Shown here piece by piece: positions 1 through 13,577 of a stretch of DNA of 64,000 nucleotides. Source of the DNA: Streptomyces sp. GSL17-111 (GTDB taxonomy: Bacteria; Actinomycetota; Actinomycetes; Streptomycetales; Streptomycetaceae). How positions within the stretch are numbered: position 1 is the first letter of the stretch; each line of letters opens with the position of its first letter. Below the pieces are notes generated by a model. The model worked only from the letters and a program-made list of their open reading frames with translations, had not been told where the DNA came from and made no database searches. Where the stretch lies: NCBI RefSeq assembly GCF_037911585.1, contig NZ_JBAJNS010000001.1, positions 4,077,501 to 4,141,500 of the forward strand. The letters run 5' to 3'. The position numbers and the translations under genes are program-made.

Positions 1-66
1 TTGTGTGGGTGTGTGACGGGTGGCTGGTTGTTGTTTGAGAACTGCACAGTGGACGCGAGCATCTGT
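1..66 (+). other. 16S-23S internal transcribed spacer, 3' end
   Basis: The bases before the 23S 5' end contain the short G/T-rich stretch and the 'gagaactgcacagtggacgcg' type motif usual at the end of actinobacterial rRNA spacers. The complementary 'gcgtccactgtg' recurs just after the 23S at about 3206-3217, so the two flanks can pair into the processing stem that RNase III-type enzymes cut. The 16S gene lies outside the window. No tRNA is visible in the part shown. Confidence 0.75.
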
Positions 67-3192
<3,126 letters not shown>

Positions 3193-3294
3193 TAGTTGCT
3201 TGCGTCCACTGTGTAGGTTCTGAGACAGCAAACTGTCGAAGCCCGCTCCCCTGCTAAATGGGGGTGTGGGGTTTCCGGTTGTGTGTTTCATAGC
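3193..3294 (+). other. 23S-5S internal transcribed spacer
   Basis: About 100 bp of spacer. Its first part is complementary to the 5' flank of the 23S (processing stem). It carries no tRNA. Confidence 0.7.
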
Positions 3295-3413
3295 GTTTCG
3301 GTGGTTATAGCGTTAGGGGAACGCCCGGTTACATTCCGAACCCGGAAGCTAAGCCTTTCAGCGCCGATGGTACTGCATGCGGGAGTGTGTGGGAGAGTAG
3401 GACGCCGCCGAAC
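3295..3413 (+). rRNA. rrf: 5S ribosomal RNA
   Basis: A 119-nt gene starting 'gtttcggtggttatagcg' and ending 'gtaggacgccgccgaac'. It contains the conserved loop 'cgaacccggaagctaag'. Sequence and length are those of a streptomycete 5S rRNA. It closes the rRNA operon and is followed directly by a strong terminator. Confidence 0.96.
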
Positions 3414-3422
3414 AAATTGTGG

Positions 3423-3464
3423 GCCCGGGTCCCTGAACTTCAGTTCAGGGACCCGGGCTTTTTT
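3423..3464 (+). terminator. Intrinsic terminator of the rRNA operon
   Basis: A perfect 16-bp stem (arms 3423-3438 and 3443-3458, loop TTCA) followed by six T residues. This is a textbook Rho-independent terminator and marks the end of the rRNA transcript. Confidence 0.95.
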
Positions 3465-3479
3465 GCGTTCCGTCACCAC

Positions 3480-3966
3480 TCGCGGTGCATTCCACACAGC
3501 ACTCGACGAAGTCCTGCACGACGGTGACGGCACCGATGGGACGGGGCGGCCCCGCCGTTCGTCGCGGGCCAGCCAGTAGTCCCTGAACCCACCCGGCTTC
3601 CTCCGGCGCGGCCACGAACGGCTCGTCCAGGAGCTCGTCGAGGCGCACACGGTCGTGTGCCGCCAGCGGGTGACCCGTGGGAAGCGCGACGCAGCGCTCC
3701 TCGTTGAAAAGCTCGGCCACCCGCAGGGTCTTTGCGGCCCGGCCCTCTGCCCGCCGGGCCGCTCGTCGCGCTTCCTGCCACCGGTCGAGCAGCCTCGGGG
3801 CGTGTTGGAGGAGCGTGTCACCTGCTTCGGTGAGCGCCATTCCGTCGTGGGAGCGGGTGAACAGCCGAACGCCGAGTTCGCGTTCCAGTCGACGGATCTG
3901 TTTCGTCAGCGCGGGCTGTGACACGAACAGCATCTCTGCGGCACGGGTGAGGGTTCCTGCCTCGCG
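3480..3966 (-). pseudogene. LysR-family regulator remnant, 5'-truncated and internally deleted
   Basis: Reading down from about 3966, the frame gives the second half of a LysR winged helix-turn-helix ('GTLTRAAEMLFVSQPALTKQ', then RLERELG and LFTR) and the linker helix. It then jumps directly from the end of the linker to a late piece of the effector domain ('LFNEERCVALPTGHPLA'). A normal LysR regulator is about 300 residues; only about 160 remain. The first recognition-domain residues and the start codon are missing, and roughly 70-100 residues of the co-inducer domain are lost in frame. An open frame runs upstream to 4176, but that part is antisense to the DoxX-like remnant and does not resemble LysR. 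It is unlikely to make a working regulator. Confidence 0.8.
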
Positions 3967-3979
3967 GGCCCGGTTCGTG

Positions 3980-4246
3980 CTGGCCAATGCGGCGGCGGTG
4001 GCGGTGCCGCAGCCCTGGGTACCGGGCCTGGGGCTCCTGAAGGGGTTGGGCGCGGTCGGTCTCGTGGCCGGACTGCTGGGGTGGCGCGGAATCGGTGTGG
4101 CCGCTGCGGGCGGGCTCGTCCTCTTCTTCGTGGGTGCCGTCGTCGCCCATCTCCGTGCCCGGGTCCTGAACACCATCGTGTTCCCCGGTGCCTACCTCGC
4201 TCTGGCCGTCGCATCGCTGGCTCTCGGTATCGCCCAGGGGACGTGA
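3980..4246 (+). pseudogene. DoxX-like membrane protein remnant (C-terminal part)
   Basis: About 88 residues resemble the C-terminal two-thirds of a small DoxX-family membrane protein, with three hydrophobic helices and the family-like stretch 'GLVLFFVGAVVAHLRAR' followed by 'FPGAYLALAV'. The open frame extends upstream to 3677, but that part is antisense to the LysR remnant and is not DoxX-like. The N-terminal helix, start codon and promoter are absent. Its 5' break lies within about 15 bp of the 5' break of the LysR remnant on the other strand. One deletion in an ancestral divergent LysR/DoxX pair would explain both. Confidence 0.7.
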
Positions 4247-4259
4247 ACGGGAGTGGTCG

Positions 4260-5570
4260 TCAGAGTCGGCCGGTGGCCTTCAACGTCAGGTAGGCGTCCG
4301 CCAGGGCGGGTGCCAGGTCGGCGGGTGGAGCGTCGACGACGGTGGCGCCGTGGCGTCGTAGCCGGTCGGCGCTCCGGCGGCGTTCGGCCTGGGCCTGTGC
4401 TGCGGCGGCTGCCTGGTAGACGCCGTCCACCGTGCCGCGGGCCCTGGCCATCTCCTCGATCCGGGGGTCGGTCACCGAGGCCACCAGGACGGTGTGGCGC
4501 TGCGTCAGCGCGGGGAGGGCGGGCAGGAGCCCCTCCTCGACGGGCGCCGGGTCGAGGCCGGTGAGCAGGACGACGAGGGAGCGGTGCCGGGCTTCCCGCA
4601 GGACCGTGGAGACCATGTGCCGGGCGTCGGACTCCACGAGCGTCGCCTCCAGCGGGGCCATGGCGTTCACCAGGGCGGGCAACGTGTCCGTCAGTCCGCG
4701 CCCCCGGACGCGTGCGCGCACACGGCGGTCGTGGGCCAGGAACGCGACGCGGTCGCCGGCGCGGGAGGCGAGGGTGGCGAGGAGCAGTGTCGCGTCCATG
4801 GCGGCGTCGAGCCGGGGAACGTCGCCGACACGGCCCGCGGACGTGCGGCCGGTGTCCAGCACGATGAGGATGTGCCGGTCCCGCTCGGGCCGCCAGGTGC
4901 GCACGGCGACGGAGGACTGCCGCGCGGTGGCCCGCCAGTCGATGGACCGGGTGTCGTCCCCGGGGACGTACTCCCGGAGACTGTCGAACTCGGTTCCCTC
5001 ACCGCGCGTCAGAACGCTGGTGCGACCGTCCAGTTCCCGCAGCCGGGCCAGCTTGGCGGGCAGGTGCTTGCGGCTGTCGAAGGCGGGCAGGACCCGGACG
5101 GTCCAGGGCACGGAGTGACTGCCCTGCCGGGCGGCCAGACCCAGCGGTCCGTGGGAGCGGACAGTGACGCGGACCGCGTCGCGGTCGCCTCGACGGGTGG
5201 GTGTCAGAAGGCTGAAGATGTGCCTGCGCTCGCCGGGCGGAACGGTCAAGGAGTGGCGTGAGGCGTTGACGTCTGTCCCCGGGGGCCAACTGCTGGGCGG
5301 CCAGGCGTCCCGGAGCCGCGCGCGCAGCGGGCGACGGGAGGTGTTGATGACGGCGAGCCGGACCGTGGCGGTCGCGCCGAGTCGAACTGATGTGTCACCG
5401 GAACGTGTGAACCGGAGCGTTCGCACTGGTGCGGCCCGGATGAGGTCGTAGACAATGGCGAGTACGAGCAGGAACTGGACGGTGAGCAGTCCGGTCCAGC
5501 TCGGCAGCAAGAGGCCGACGACAAGCGTGCCGAGGGCGGCGACGAGTGCTGAGCGTCCGGTGAGAGCCAT
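4260..5570 (-). CDS. DUF58 domain (vWA-like) membrane protein
   Basis: A 436-residue protein. Two hydrophobic segments (about residues 5-40) anchor it in the membrane. The DUF58 signature 'GTEFDSLREYVPGDDTRSID' with following 'WRATAR' lies near residues 190-215, and a von Willebrand A-like half follows ('ILIVLDTGRTSAG'). DUF58 proteins work with MoxR AAA+ ATPases, and the moxR stop lies 15 bp upstream of this ATG, so the two are co-transcribed. The operon also holds DUF4350, DUF4129 and a multi-pass membrane protein, the usual actinobacterial arrangement. The cellular role of the set is unsettled; assembly or chaperoning at the membrane is the general view for MoxR/vWA pairs. Confidence 0.9.
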   Translation of the reverse strand: MALTGRSALVAALGTLVVGLLLPSWTGLLTVQFLLVLAIVYDLIRAAPVRTLRFTRSGDTSVRLGATATVRLAVINTSRRPLRARLRDAWPPSSWPPGTDVNASRHSLTVPPGERRHIFSLLTPTRRGDRDAVRVTVRSHGPLGLAARQGSHSVPWTVRVLPAFDSRKHLPAKLARLRELDGRTSVLTRGEGTEFDSLREYVPGDDTRSIDWRATARQSSVAVRTWRPERDRHILIVLDTGRTSAGRVGDVPRLDAAMDATLLLATLASRAGDRVAFLAHDRRVRARVRGRGLTDTLPALVNAMAPLEATLVESDARHMVSTVLREARHRSLVVLLTGLDPAPVEEGLLPALPALTQRHTVLVASVTDPRIEEMARARGTVDGVYQAAAAAQAQAERRRSADRLRRHGATVVDAPPADLAPALADAYLTLKATGRL

Positions 5571-5585
5571 GGTCAGTGCACCGGG

Positions 5586-6551
5586 TCAGCGCGGTACGGG
5601 GACGTGGGCGAGGATCGAATGGATCACGCTGTCCGAGGTCACGCCCTCCATCTCGGCCTCCGGCCGGAGTTGAAGGCGGTGACGGAGGGTCGGTAGTGCG
5701 AGCGCTTTGACATCGTCGGGGATGACGTAGTCGCGGCCGGTGAGCCAGGCCCACGCACGTGCCGTGGACAACAGGGCGGTGGCCCCCCGGGGGGAGGCGC
5801 CGAGGCTGAGGGAAGGGGAATCACGCGTGGCACGGCAGATATCGACGATGTAGCCCGCGATCTCGGGGGAGACCGACGTCCGAGCCACGGCGTCGCGTGC
5901 GGCCCGCAGTTCGTCCCGCCCGGCGACGGGCCGGACGCCGGCGGCGTCGAGGTCCTGCGGGCTGAAGCCGTCCGCGTGGCGGGTGAGCACGCTGACCTCG
6001 TCCTCGCGGGAGGGCAGCGGCACGTTGAGTTTGAGCAGGAAGCGGTCCAACTGTGCTTCGGGGAGGGGGTAGGTGCCTTCGTACTCGACCGGGTTCTGCG
6101 TGGCGGCCACCAGGAACGGCTCGGGGAGCGGGCGGGGGACGCCGTCGACGGAGACCTGCCGCTCCTCCATCGCTTCCAGGAGGGACGCCTGGGTCTTGGG
6201 CGGTGTGCGGTTGATCTCGTCGGCCAGCAGCAGGTTCGTGAACACCGGACCCGGCTGGAAGGAGAACTCGGCCGTGCGGGCGTCATAGACGAGCGAACCC
6301 GTGACGTCGCTCGGCATCAGATCCGGGGTGAACTGCACGCGTTTGGTGTCCAGTTCCAGCGTTGCGGCCAGCGTGCGGACGAGGAGCGTCTTGGCCACGC
6401 CGGGGACCCCTTCCAGCAGTACGTGACCGCGGCAGAGCAGGGCCACCACGAGTCCGGTCACGGCGGCGTCCTGGCCGACGACGGCTTTGGCGATCTCCCC
6501 GCGAACGGCTTCGAGGGCCGCGCGGGCGTTGGCTGCGGAGGGGGCGCTCAC
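5586..6551 (-). CDS. moxR: MoxR-family AAA+ ATPase
   Basis: A 321-residue MoxR ATPase. Walker A is 'GVPGVAKT' (residues 48-55), Walker B 'LLLADEINR' (about 107-115), sensor 1 'ATQNP', followed by 'YPLPEAQLDRFL' and the arginine-finger region; the C-terminal lid has 'SLGASPRGA'. MoxR ATPases act as chaperones that load or activate vWA-domain partners, here most likely the DUF58 protein encoded next. The GTG start overlaps the stop of the upstream DUF4350 gene (GTGA), which indicates translational coupling. Confidence 0.95.
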   Translation of the reverse strand: MSAPSAANARAALEAVRGEIAKAVVGQDAAVTGLVVALLCRGHVLLEGVPGVAKTLLVRTLAATLELDTKRVQFTPDLMPSDVTGSLVYDARTAEFSFQPGPVFTNLLLADEINRTPPKTQASLLEAMEERQVSVDGVPRPLPEPFLVAATQNPVEYEGTYPLPEAQLDRFLLKLNVPLPSREDEVSVLTRHADGFSPQDLDAAGVRPVAGRDELRAARDAVARTSVSPEIAGYIVDICRATRDSPSLSLGASPRGATALLSTARAWAWLTGRDYVIPDDVKALALPTLRHRLQLRPEAEMEGVTSDSVIHSILAHVPVPR

Positions 6552-7780
6552 GAGGTGCGGTCCTTGTCTGTCGGGGCGGTGGCCGGAGAGGGGGTGATGC
6601 GGCGTTCCAGGTCGTCGAGCTCGTCAGCCAGCCGCACGAGTGCGGCGTCGTCCGGCGGAACCGGTCCGAAGAGGAGGGAGTGCGTTGATGAGAGGTCACC
6701 GCTGTGCCGGGCGATGGCGGGTACCAGGGTTTCCGGCGTGTGGGCCTCGGCTGCGGGGAGACCGAGCAACGGAGCGACGCGGTCGCGGGTGGCGGCCCGC
6801 AGGGCGGCGGCGGCGCTGTCCCGCGCGTCGGCCAGCCGGTAGAGCCGGGCCCGGCCCTCCGTCGTCTCGGCGGCCGGCACGGAGACCGGAAGGCGTTCCG
6901 GGACGAGCGGCCCCAGGCGGCGGGCCCGCCACAGCGCCGCGAACACGGCGGCCAGGAAGAGCTGGAGCGCTCCCCACAACCATCCGGGCGGGAGCAGGTC
7001 GGCCATGCTCTCGTCGCCGGACGCCTCAGCGGCGGGATCGGTCGGAGAAGGGAGGTACCAGACGAGGTGTTCGCGTGAGCCCAGGATTTGGAGCGCCAAG
7101 GACGCGTTGCCCTGTTCGTCGAGGGTCGCGTTGTGCAGGAAGTCGCTGCTGCCGGTGATGACGGTGTCGCCGTCCCCGACCGGCACGCGCAGCAGGGAGG
7201 CCGCTCCGTCCACGGGGTAGCAGGAGTCGATCCCCGCGTCCCGGTCCGTGGTGCGGTAACGGAGGCCGCCCAGGTCGACCTCGCCCGCGCGCCGCGCGTA
7301 GGGCGCCGAGCATTGCGGGGCGACCGTGCGCGGGCTGTCGGTGGCGACGGTCTCCACCGTCGGCGCGAGAGCGCTGACGGAGGCCGCGCCCGGTGCGAGC
7401 AGGACGGTCCGGCCGTCGCTGGGCACCGTGGCCGCCCGCAGCGCGTCGAGCTGACGGCCGTTCAGGAGGTCGGGGCGGGCGACGAGCAGCGTGGTGTCGG
7501 GCGCCGTGGACCGCGTCGCCTCCGCCGTCGTGGTGACGACGGTGGTGTCCACGCCGCGCTGGGCCAGAAGTTCCGCCACGGCGCGGGTGCCCTGGCGGTC
7601 GGCCGAGCGGGGGTCGAGGGCGCCGTGCTGCTCCCCGGAACGGAGTACGGCGATGGCGAGCGCGCCCACGAGCAGGATCACGGTGGCGACCAGCAGGCCG
7701 CGCGTCCGCTTCCAGACCTGGCGTGCGGTGGGGGAGAGCGACGTCGTCACGGTCCGCGGTGCCGTGGTGGTGGACGTCAT
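6548..7780 (-). CDS. DUF4350 domain membrane protein
   Basis: A 410-residue protein starting at ATG 7780, which overlaps the upstream DUF4129 stop by 4 nt. It has a cytoplasmic N-terminal tail, a transmembrane helix at about residues 30-48 ('GLLVATVILLVGALAIAVL'), a large soluble domain of the DUF4350 type (GATase-like fold with 'GTRAVAELLAQRGVDTTVV'), a second membrane helix near residue 280, and a cytoplasmic C-terminal tail. The frame continues upstream to 8308, but that part lies under the DUF4129 gene and is not used. It sits between DUF4129 and moxR in the conserved operon. Exact function is unknown. Confidence 0.88.
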   Translation of the reverse strand: MTSTTTAPRTVTTSLSPTARQVWKRTRGLLVATVILLVGALAIAVLRSGEQHGALDPRSADRQGTRAVAELLAQRGVDTTVVTTTAEATRSTAPDTTLLVARPDLLNGRQLDALRAATVPSDGRTVLLAPGAASVSALAPTVETVATDSPRTVAPQCSAPYARRAGEVDLGGLRYRTTDRDAGIDSCYPVDGAASLLRVPVGDGDTVITGSSDFLHNATLDEQGNASLALQILGSREHLVWYLPSPTDPAAEASGDESMADLLPPGWLWGALQLFLAAVFAALWRARRLGPLVPERLPVSVPAAETTEGRARLYRLADARDSAAAALRAATRDRVAPLLGLPAAEAHTPETLVPAIARHSGDLSSTHSLLFGPVPPDDAALVRLADELDDLERRITPSPATAPTDKDRTS

Positions 7781-8493
7781 CGCGACCCTCCGTCCGGTCC
7801 GGCGACGGCCGGGCGGGGGCGTGCCGCCGCGAGGGCAAGGTCGAGGGCGCGCAGCTCCTCGTATGCGGTCCGCGTTCCGGGCCGGTGGGCGTAGGTCACC
7901 TCGTCGAAGGCACGGGCGGCGTCGTGCAGGGGCCCGGCGTGGCTCGGCAGAGCCCGGCCGGCTTCGGCGGCGGCCTCGTCCGCCGTGCGGCCGGGCCGGG
8001 GGTCGAGGAGGGCACGCTCCTCCAAGGCCCGGACGAGCGCACGCATGCGCTCCTGGACGGCCGGGCCCCACGCCTCGGCGGCCGCGTGGCGCTCGGCTGC
8101 TTCGCGGTGGTCGGCGGCGCTGCGCGGCGTTGCGTCGAAGAGCGAGCCGGTACGGCCCTGCGCGGCGGTCCGCAGGGCTCCCAGCCGCAGCCGCAGGGCG
8201 ACGAACAGAGCCACGATCACGAGCGCGATGACCACCAGGCCCGTCCAGCCACCGGGCGTCAGCGCGAGGGCGGAGCCCAGGAGGTCGTCCAGCCGTTCCA
8301 GGACCCATTCCAGCGCGCGCTGCGCGAGCCCCGTTTCGTCGGCCCGGTACCCGGGCTTGGACAGTTCCCGTTCGGCGGCCTCCCGGGCGGCGTCCCGTCC
8401 GATGGTGACCGGAACGTCGTCGTCCCCCCGAGGGGTGAGGGCAGCGGACAGCATCGCGGACCCGCTCGCCGGCACCGCCGGCACCGCCGTCAT
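7777..8493 (-). CDS. DUF4129 domain membrane protein
   Basis: A 238-residue protein with a leading hydrophilic and extracellular segment, one clear transmembrane helix (about residues 85-103, 'GLVVIALVIVALFVALRLR') and a cytoplasmic DUF4129 tail with the conserved 'TYAHRPGTRTAYEELRALD' near the C-terminus. The gene begins 4 nt after the stop of the upstream membrane protein and overlaps DUF4350 by 4 nt, so the operon is tightly coupled. DUF4129 domains are found in MoxR/transglutaminase clusters; no biochemical role is assigned. Confidence 0.88.
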   Translation of the reverse strand: MTAVPAVPASGSAMLSAALTPRGDDDVPVTIGRDAAREAAERELSKPGYRADETGLAQRALEWVLERLDDLLGSALALTPGGWTGLVVIALVIVALFVALRLRLGALRTAAQGRTGSLFDATPRSAADHREAAERHAAAEAWGPAVQERMRALVRALEERALLDPRPGRTADEAAAEAGRALPSHAGPLHDAARAFDEVTYAHRPGTRTAYEELRALDLALAAARPRPAVAGPDGGSR

Positions 8494-8497
8494 CGCG

Positions 8498-9784
8498 TCA
8501 GCCCGCGACGGTGCCGGGGCCGGGCTCCTGCGGCGTGTGGCCGGGCACGCCGGCGGCCCGGGCCAGCTCCAGGTCGAGAGCCTCCCGCCGGATGCGGGCG
8601 TCGATGTAGAGGAGGGCGGTGACCCCGGCGCTGAAGGGAAGCGTCAGCGTCGACGTCACGACCGCACCGATGGCCGTGACGATCAGGTAGGGCCAGGTGA
8701 GCGTGGCCGGGACCTCGCCGAGCAGGCTGCCGCCGGGGGTGCCGTCCACGAGGGAGGCGAGCGCGCCGACCGGAACGGAGACGATCAGGCTCAGCACGAA
8801 CACGAGCAGCGCGGCCAGAAGCTGGATGCCGAAGATCCGCCACCAGGAGCCGCGCACCAGCTTTCCGGAACGCCGCAGCGCCGCGACGACCGTACCGCGT
8901 TCCAGCATCAGCGCCGGTGCGGAGAGACTGAACCGGACCCACAGCCACACCATGAGGACGAGGCCGCCCAGCAGGCCGATCAGCAGGAAGAAGCTTCCGG
9001 CCAGAGCCGAGCCGCCGGCCGCCAGCACCGCGCCGGGCAGGAGGCACAGGGCCAGCACGCCGAGGACGATCAGCGTCACGAGCAGGGTGAGCCCGAGCAG
9101 CTTCCCCAGCAGCGGACGGGCGTCGCGCCAGGCCTCCCCGATGGAGACCGGACGTCCGAGGACCGCCCGGCTGACGATCATGGTCAGCATGGCCGTGGCG
9201 ATGACGGTGCCCACGACGGTCATCAGCCCGTGGACGGCCTCGCTGCCCAGCAGCGGGCCGAGGGCGTCGGCCATCTCCTCCGCCGTCGGACTGGCGTCGT
9301 CCTCCAGCGCCAGGAACGCGCTCATGTCGCTGAACCACAGCCCGGTCGCGACCGTCGTGACCAGTTGGACGAGGACGGCGATCCCCAGGGCGATGCCGAG
9401 CACCGGGCGCCAGTGGGCGCGCATGGTGGACACGGCGCCGTCGAGGATCTCCCCGACGCCGAGCGGACGTAGCGGAATGACGCCGGGCTTGGCGACGTGG
9501 GCGTACGGGGTGCCGTACTGCTGCGGGCCGCCCCAGCCCGCCCCCTGGCCCCAGCCAGCCGGTCCGTGCGGCGCTCCGGGCGGGCTGCCGGGAGCGTCCC
9601 AGCCGGTCGGGCCGGCCGAGGGCGGCTGCTGCGCCGACCAGCCGGTGGGTGCGGGGCGGTCGGCCTGCGCGGGCCGCTCGCCGTGCTGCGGGCCGTCTCC
9701 CGGAGCGGGGGCGCCCTGGGCCTTGTCGCCGTGTGGCTCTGGCTCGGAAGACCCGGGCGAGGTCCAGCCCGGAGCGTCGTTCAC
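8498..9784 (-). CDS. Multi-pass membrane protein (glycerophosphodiesterase membrane-domain/YIP-like)
   Basis: A 428-residue protein. The first ~115 residues are a Pro/Gly/Gln-rich disordered tail, then 'GVIPLRPLGVGEILDGAV', typical of the membrane domain found N-terminal to glycerophosphoryl diester phosphodiesterases and in YIP-type proteins, followed by about six hydrophobic segments. No phosphodiesterase catalytic domain is present. The GTG start at 9784 has GAGG 9 nt upstream. It is the first gene of the DUF4129-DUF4350-moxR-DUF58 operon. It probably shapes or scaffolds the membrane, but this is inferred from topology only. Confidence 0.8.
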   Translation of the reverse strand: MNDAPGWTSPGSSEPEPHGDKAQGAPAPGDGPQHGERPAQADRPAPTGWSAQQPPSAGPTGWDAPGSPPGAPHGPAGWGQGAGWGGPQQYGTPYAHVAKPGVIPLRPLGVGEILDGAVSTMRAHWRPVLGIALGIAVLVQLVTTVATGLWFSDMSAFLALEDDASPTAEEMADALGPLLGSEAVHGLMTVVGTVIATAMLTMIVSRAVLGRPVSIGEAWRDARPLLGKLLGLTLLVTLIVLGVLALCLLPGAVLAAGGSALAGSFFLLIGLLGGLVLMVWLWVRFSLSAPALMLERGTVVAALRRSGKLVRGSWWRIFGIQLLAALLVFVLSLIVSVPVGALASLVDGTPGGSLLGEVPATLTWPYLIVTAIGAVVTSTLTLPFSAGVTALLYIDARIRREALDLELARAAGVPGHTPQEPGPGTVAG

Positions 9785-9893
9785 TGGGGATCACCTCGGT
9801 CGCGGGGGCACTGGTAGGGGCCATCGTGCCATGGGCTCCCTGAGCTTGTGCCAGGCCCTGCCCCTGTGCGGGGCGAGCGGGCAGACTGTGCCA

Positions 9894-11006
9894 ATGGCTG
9901 ATCACGAAGTGAACGCAGTGCCCGTGCTGCGCTGGGAGGAGCCGCCCGAAGGCCCGGTGCTGGTCCTGCTGGACCAGACACGGCTGCCGGGGGAGGAGGT
10001 CGAGTGCTTCTGCACGGACGTCCCCGCCCTCGTCGCGGCGATACGCGCGCTCGTGGTGCGGGGGGCTCCGCTGCTCGGCGTCGTCGGCGCTTACGGGGTG
10101 GCCCTGGCCGCCGCCCGGGGCTTCGACGTCGAGGAGGCGTCGGAACAGTTGGCGCAGGCCAGGCCGACGGCTGTGAACCTCGGCTACGGCGTGCGCCGGG
10201 TGCGCGGCGTCCACGAGCGGGCGCTGGCCGCCGGGGCGGGGCCCGGGGAGGCCGCCGCCGCCGCGCTCGCGGAGGCACGGGCCGTGGACCGGGAGGAGGT
10301 CGAGGCCGGGGCCGCGATGGGACGGCACGGCTGGGCGCTGCTGCGCGAGCTGCTGCCGGGCGGGGGTCTGCGCGTCCTCACGCACTGCAACACGGGCACG
10401 CTGGTCAGTGGGGGCGAGGGCACGGCCCTGGCCGTCGTCCGGGCCGCGCACCGGGCGGGCGCGTTGCGTCGGCTGTGGGTGGACGAGACGCGTCCGCTGT
10501 TTCAGGGGTCCAGGCTGACGGCCTGGGAGGCGGCCCGGTCCGGTATGGCGTACAGCGTGCTGCCGGACAACGCCGCCGGTTCCCTGTTCGCGGCCGGTGA
10601 GGTGGACGCGGTGGTCGTGGGAGCGGACCGGATCGCGGCCGACGGTTCGGTCGCGAACAAGGTCGGCAGCTACCCGTTGGCCGTGCTCGCTCGTTACCAT
10701 CACGTACCGTTCATCGTGGTCGCCCCCCTGAGCACGGTGGACCCGGGGACCGAGGAGGGCGCCGGGATCGAGGTCGAGCAGCGAGCGGGTCACGAGGTGA
10801 CGGAGCTGGCGCCCGGAGTCACGGTCGCCCCGCCGGGGGCCCGGGTCTACAACCCGGCCTTCGACGTCACCCCCGCGGAGCTGGTCACGGCGCTCGTCAC
10901 GGAGTCCGGCGTGGTCTCTCCGGTCACGCCCGAAGGGCTGGCGGAGCTGTGTTCCCGATCACGCACCCGAGCATCACACACAGGTAATGGGATGATGAAC
11001 GCATGA
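9894..11006 (+). CDS. mtnA: S-methyl-5-thioribose-1-phosphate isomerase
   Basis: A 370-residue enzyme of the methionine salvage pathway that isomerises methylthioribose-1-phosphate to methylthioribulose-1-phosphate. It shows the substrate loop 'RGAPLLGVVGAYG' (residues 56-68), the catalytic Cys165 in 'LTHCNTGTL' and the catalytic Asp245 in 'GADRIAADGSVANKVGSY'. The preferred start is ATG 9894: a -10-like CAGACT (9882-9887) lies 6 nt upstream, so the mRNA may be leaderless. The frame is open far upstream but that part is antisense to the membrane-protein gene. Its stop overlaps mtrA by 4 nt (ATGA), which ties methionine salvage to the MtrAB system transcriptionally. Confidence 0.95.
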   Translation: MADHEVNAVPVLRWEEPPEGPVLVLLDQTRLPGEEVECFCTDVPALVAAIRALVVRGAPLLGVVGAYGVALAAARGFDVEEASEQLAQARPTAVNLGYGVRRVRGVHERALAAGAGPGEAAAAALAEARAVDREEVEAGAAMGRHGWALLRELLPGGGLRVLTHCNTGTLVSGGEGTALAVVRAAHRAGALRRLWVDETRPLFQGSRLTAWEAARSGMAYSVLPDNAAGSLFAAGEVDAVVVGADRIAADGSVANKVGSYPLAVLARYHHVPFIVVAPLSTVDPGTEEGAGIEVEQRAGHEVTELAPGVTVAPPGARVYNPAFDVTPAELVTALVTESGVVSPVTPEGLAELCSRSRTRASHTGNGMMNA

Positions 11007-11680
11007 AAGGACGCGTCCTCGTCGTTGACGACGACACCGCGCTGGCGGAGATGCTCGGCATCGTGCTCCGTGGTGAAGGCTTCGAACCGTCGTTCGTCTC
11101 GGACGGCGACAAGGCACTCGCGGCGTTCCGGGAGACCAAGCCGGACCTCGTACTGCTGGACCTGATGCTGCCCGGCCGGGACGGCATCGAGGTGTGCCGG
11201 CTGATCCGGGCCGAGTCCGGCGTGCCGGTGGTGATGCTGACGGCCAAGAGCGACACGGTGGACGTCGTCGTCGGGCTGGAGTCCGGCGCCGACGACTACA
11301 TCGTCAAGCCCTTCAAGCCCAAGGAGCTGGTGGCCCGGATCCGGGCGCGGCTGCGCCGTTCGGAGGAGCCGACGCCCGAGCAGCTCACCATCGGTGACCT
11401 GGTGATCGACGTCGCCGGGCACTCGGTGAAGCGCGACGGGCAGTCGATCGCCCTGACGCCGCTGGAGTTCGACCTCCTGGTCGCCCTGGCCCGCAAGCCC
11501 TGGCAGGTCTTCACCCGCGAGGTGCTGCTGGAGCAGGTCTGGGGCTATCGGCACGCGGCCGACACGCGTCTGGTGAACGTGCACGTCCAGCGGCTGCGTT
11601 CCAAGGTCGAGAAGGACCCGGAGCGGCCGGACATCGTGGTGACGGTCCGTGGTGTGGGGTACAAGGCGGGACCGGGCTGA
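11003..11680 (+). CDS. mtrA: Response regulator MtrA
   Basis: A 225-residue OmpR/PhoB-family regulator. The receiver domain (1-120) has the acidic pair near residues 9-11, phospho-acceptor Asp53 in 'LLDLMLPGRDG', Thr80 and Lys102. The winged helix (about 130-222) has 'ALTPLEFDLLVALARKPWQV' and 'VNVHVQRLRSKVEKDPERPD'. With MtrB and LpqB it forms the conserved actinobacterial system that links cell-cycle and envelope state to development; in Streptomyces MtrA also represses antibiotic and developmental genes. Its start overlaps the mtnA stop and mtrB begins 1 nt after its stop. Confidence 0.97.
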   Translation: MKGRVLVVDDDTALAEMLGIVLRGEGFEPSFVSDGDKALAAFRETKPDLVLLDLMLPGRDGIEVCRLIRAESGVPVVMLTAKSDTVDVVVGLESGADDYIVKPFKPKELVARIRARLRRSEEPTPEQLTIGDLVIDVAGHSVKRDGQSIALTPLEFDLLVALARKPWQVFTREVLLEQVWGYRHAADTRLVNVHVQRLRSKVEKDPERPDIVVTVRGVGYKAGPG

Positions 11681-11681
11681 C

Positions 11682-13566
<1,885 letters not shown>

Positions 13567-13577
<11 letters not shown>

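Noticed and set aside
4260..9784. MoxR/DUF58 genes as a possible anti-phage ternary system
   Set aside because: The gene set and order are those of a common chromosomal actinobacterial operon, with no effector or protease and no defence neighbours.
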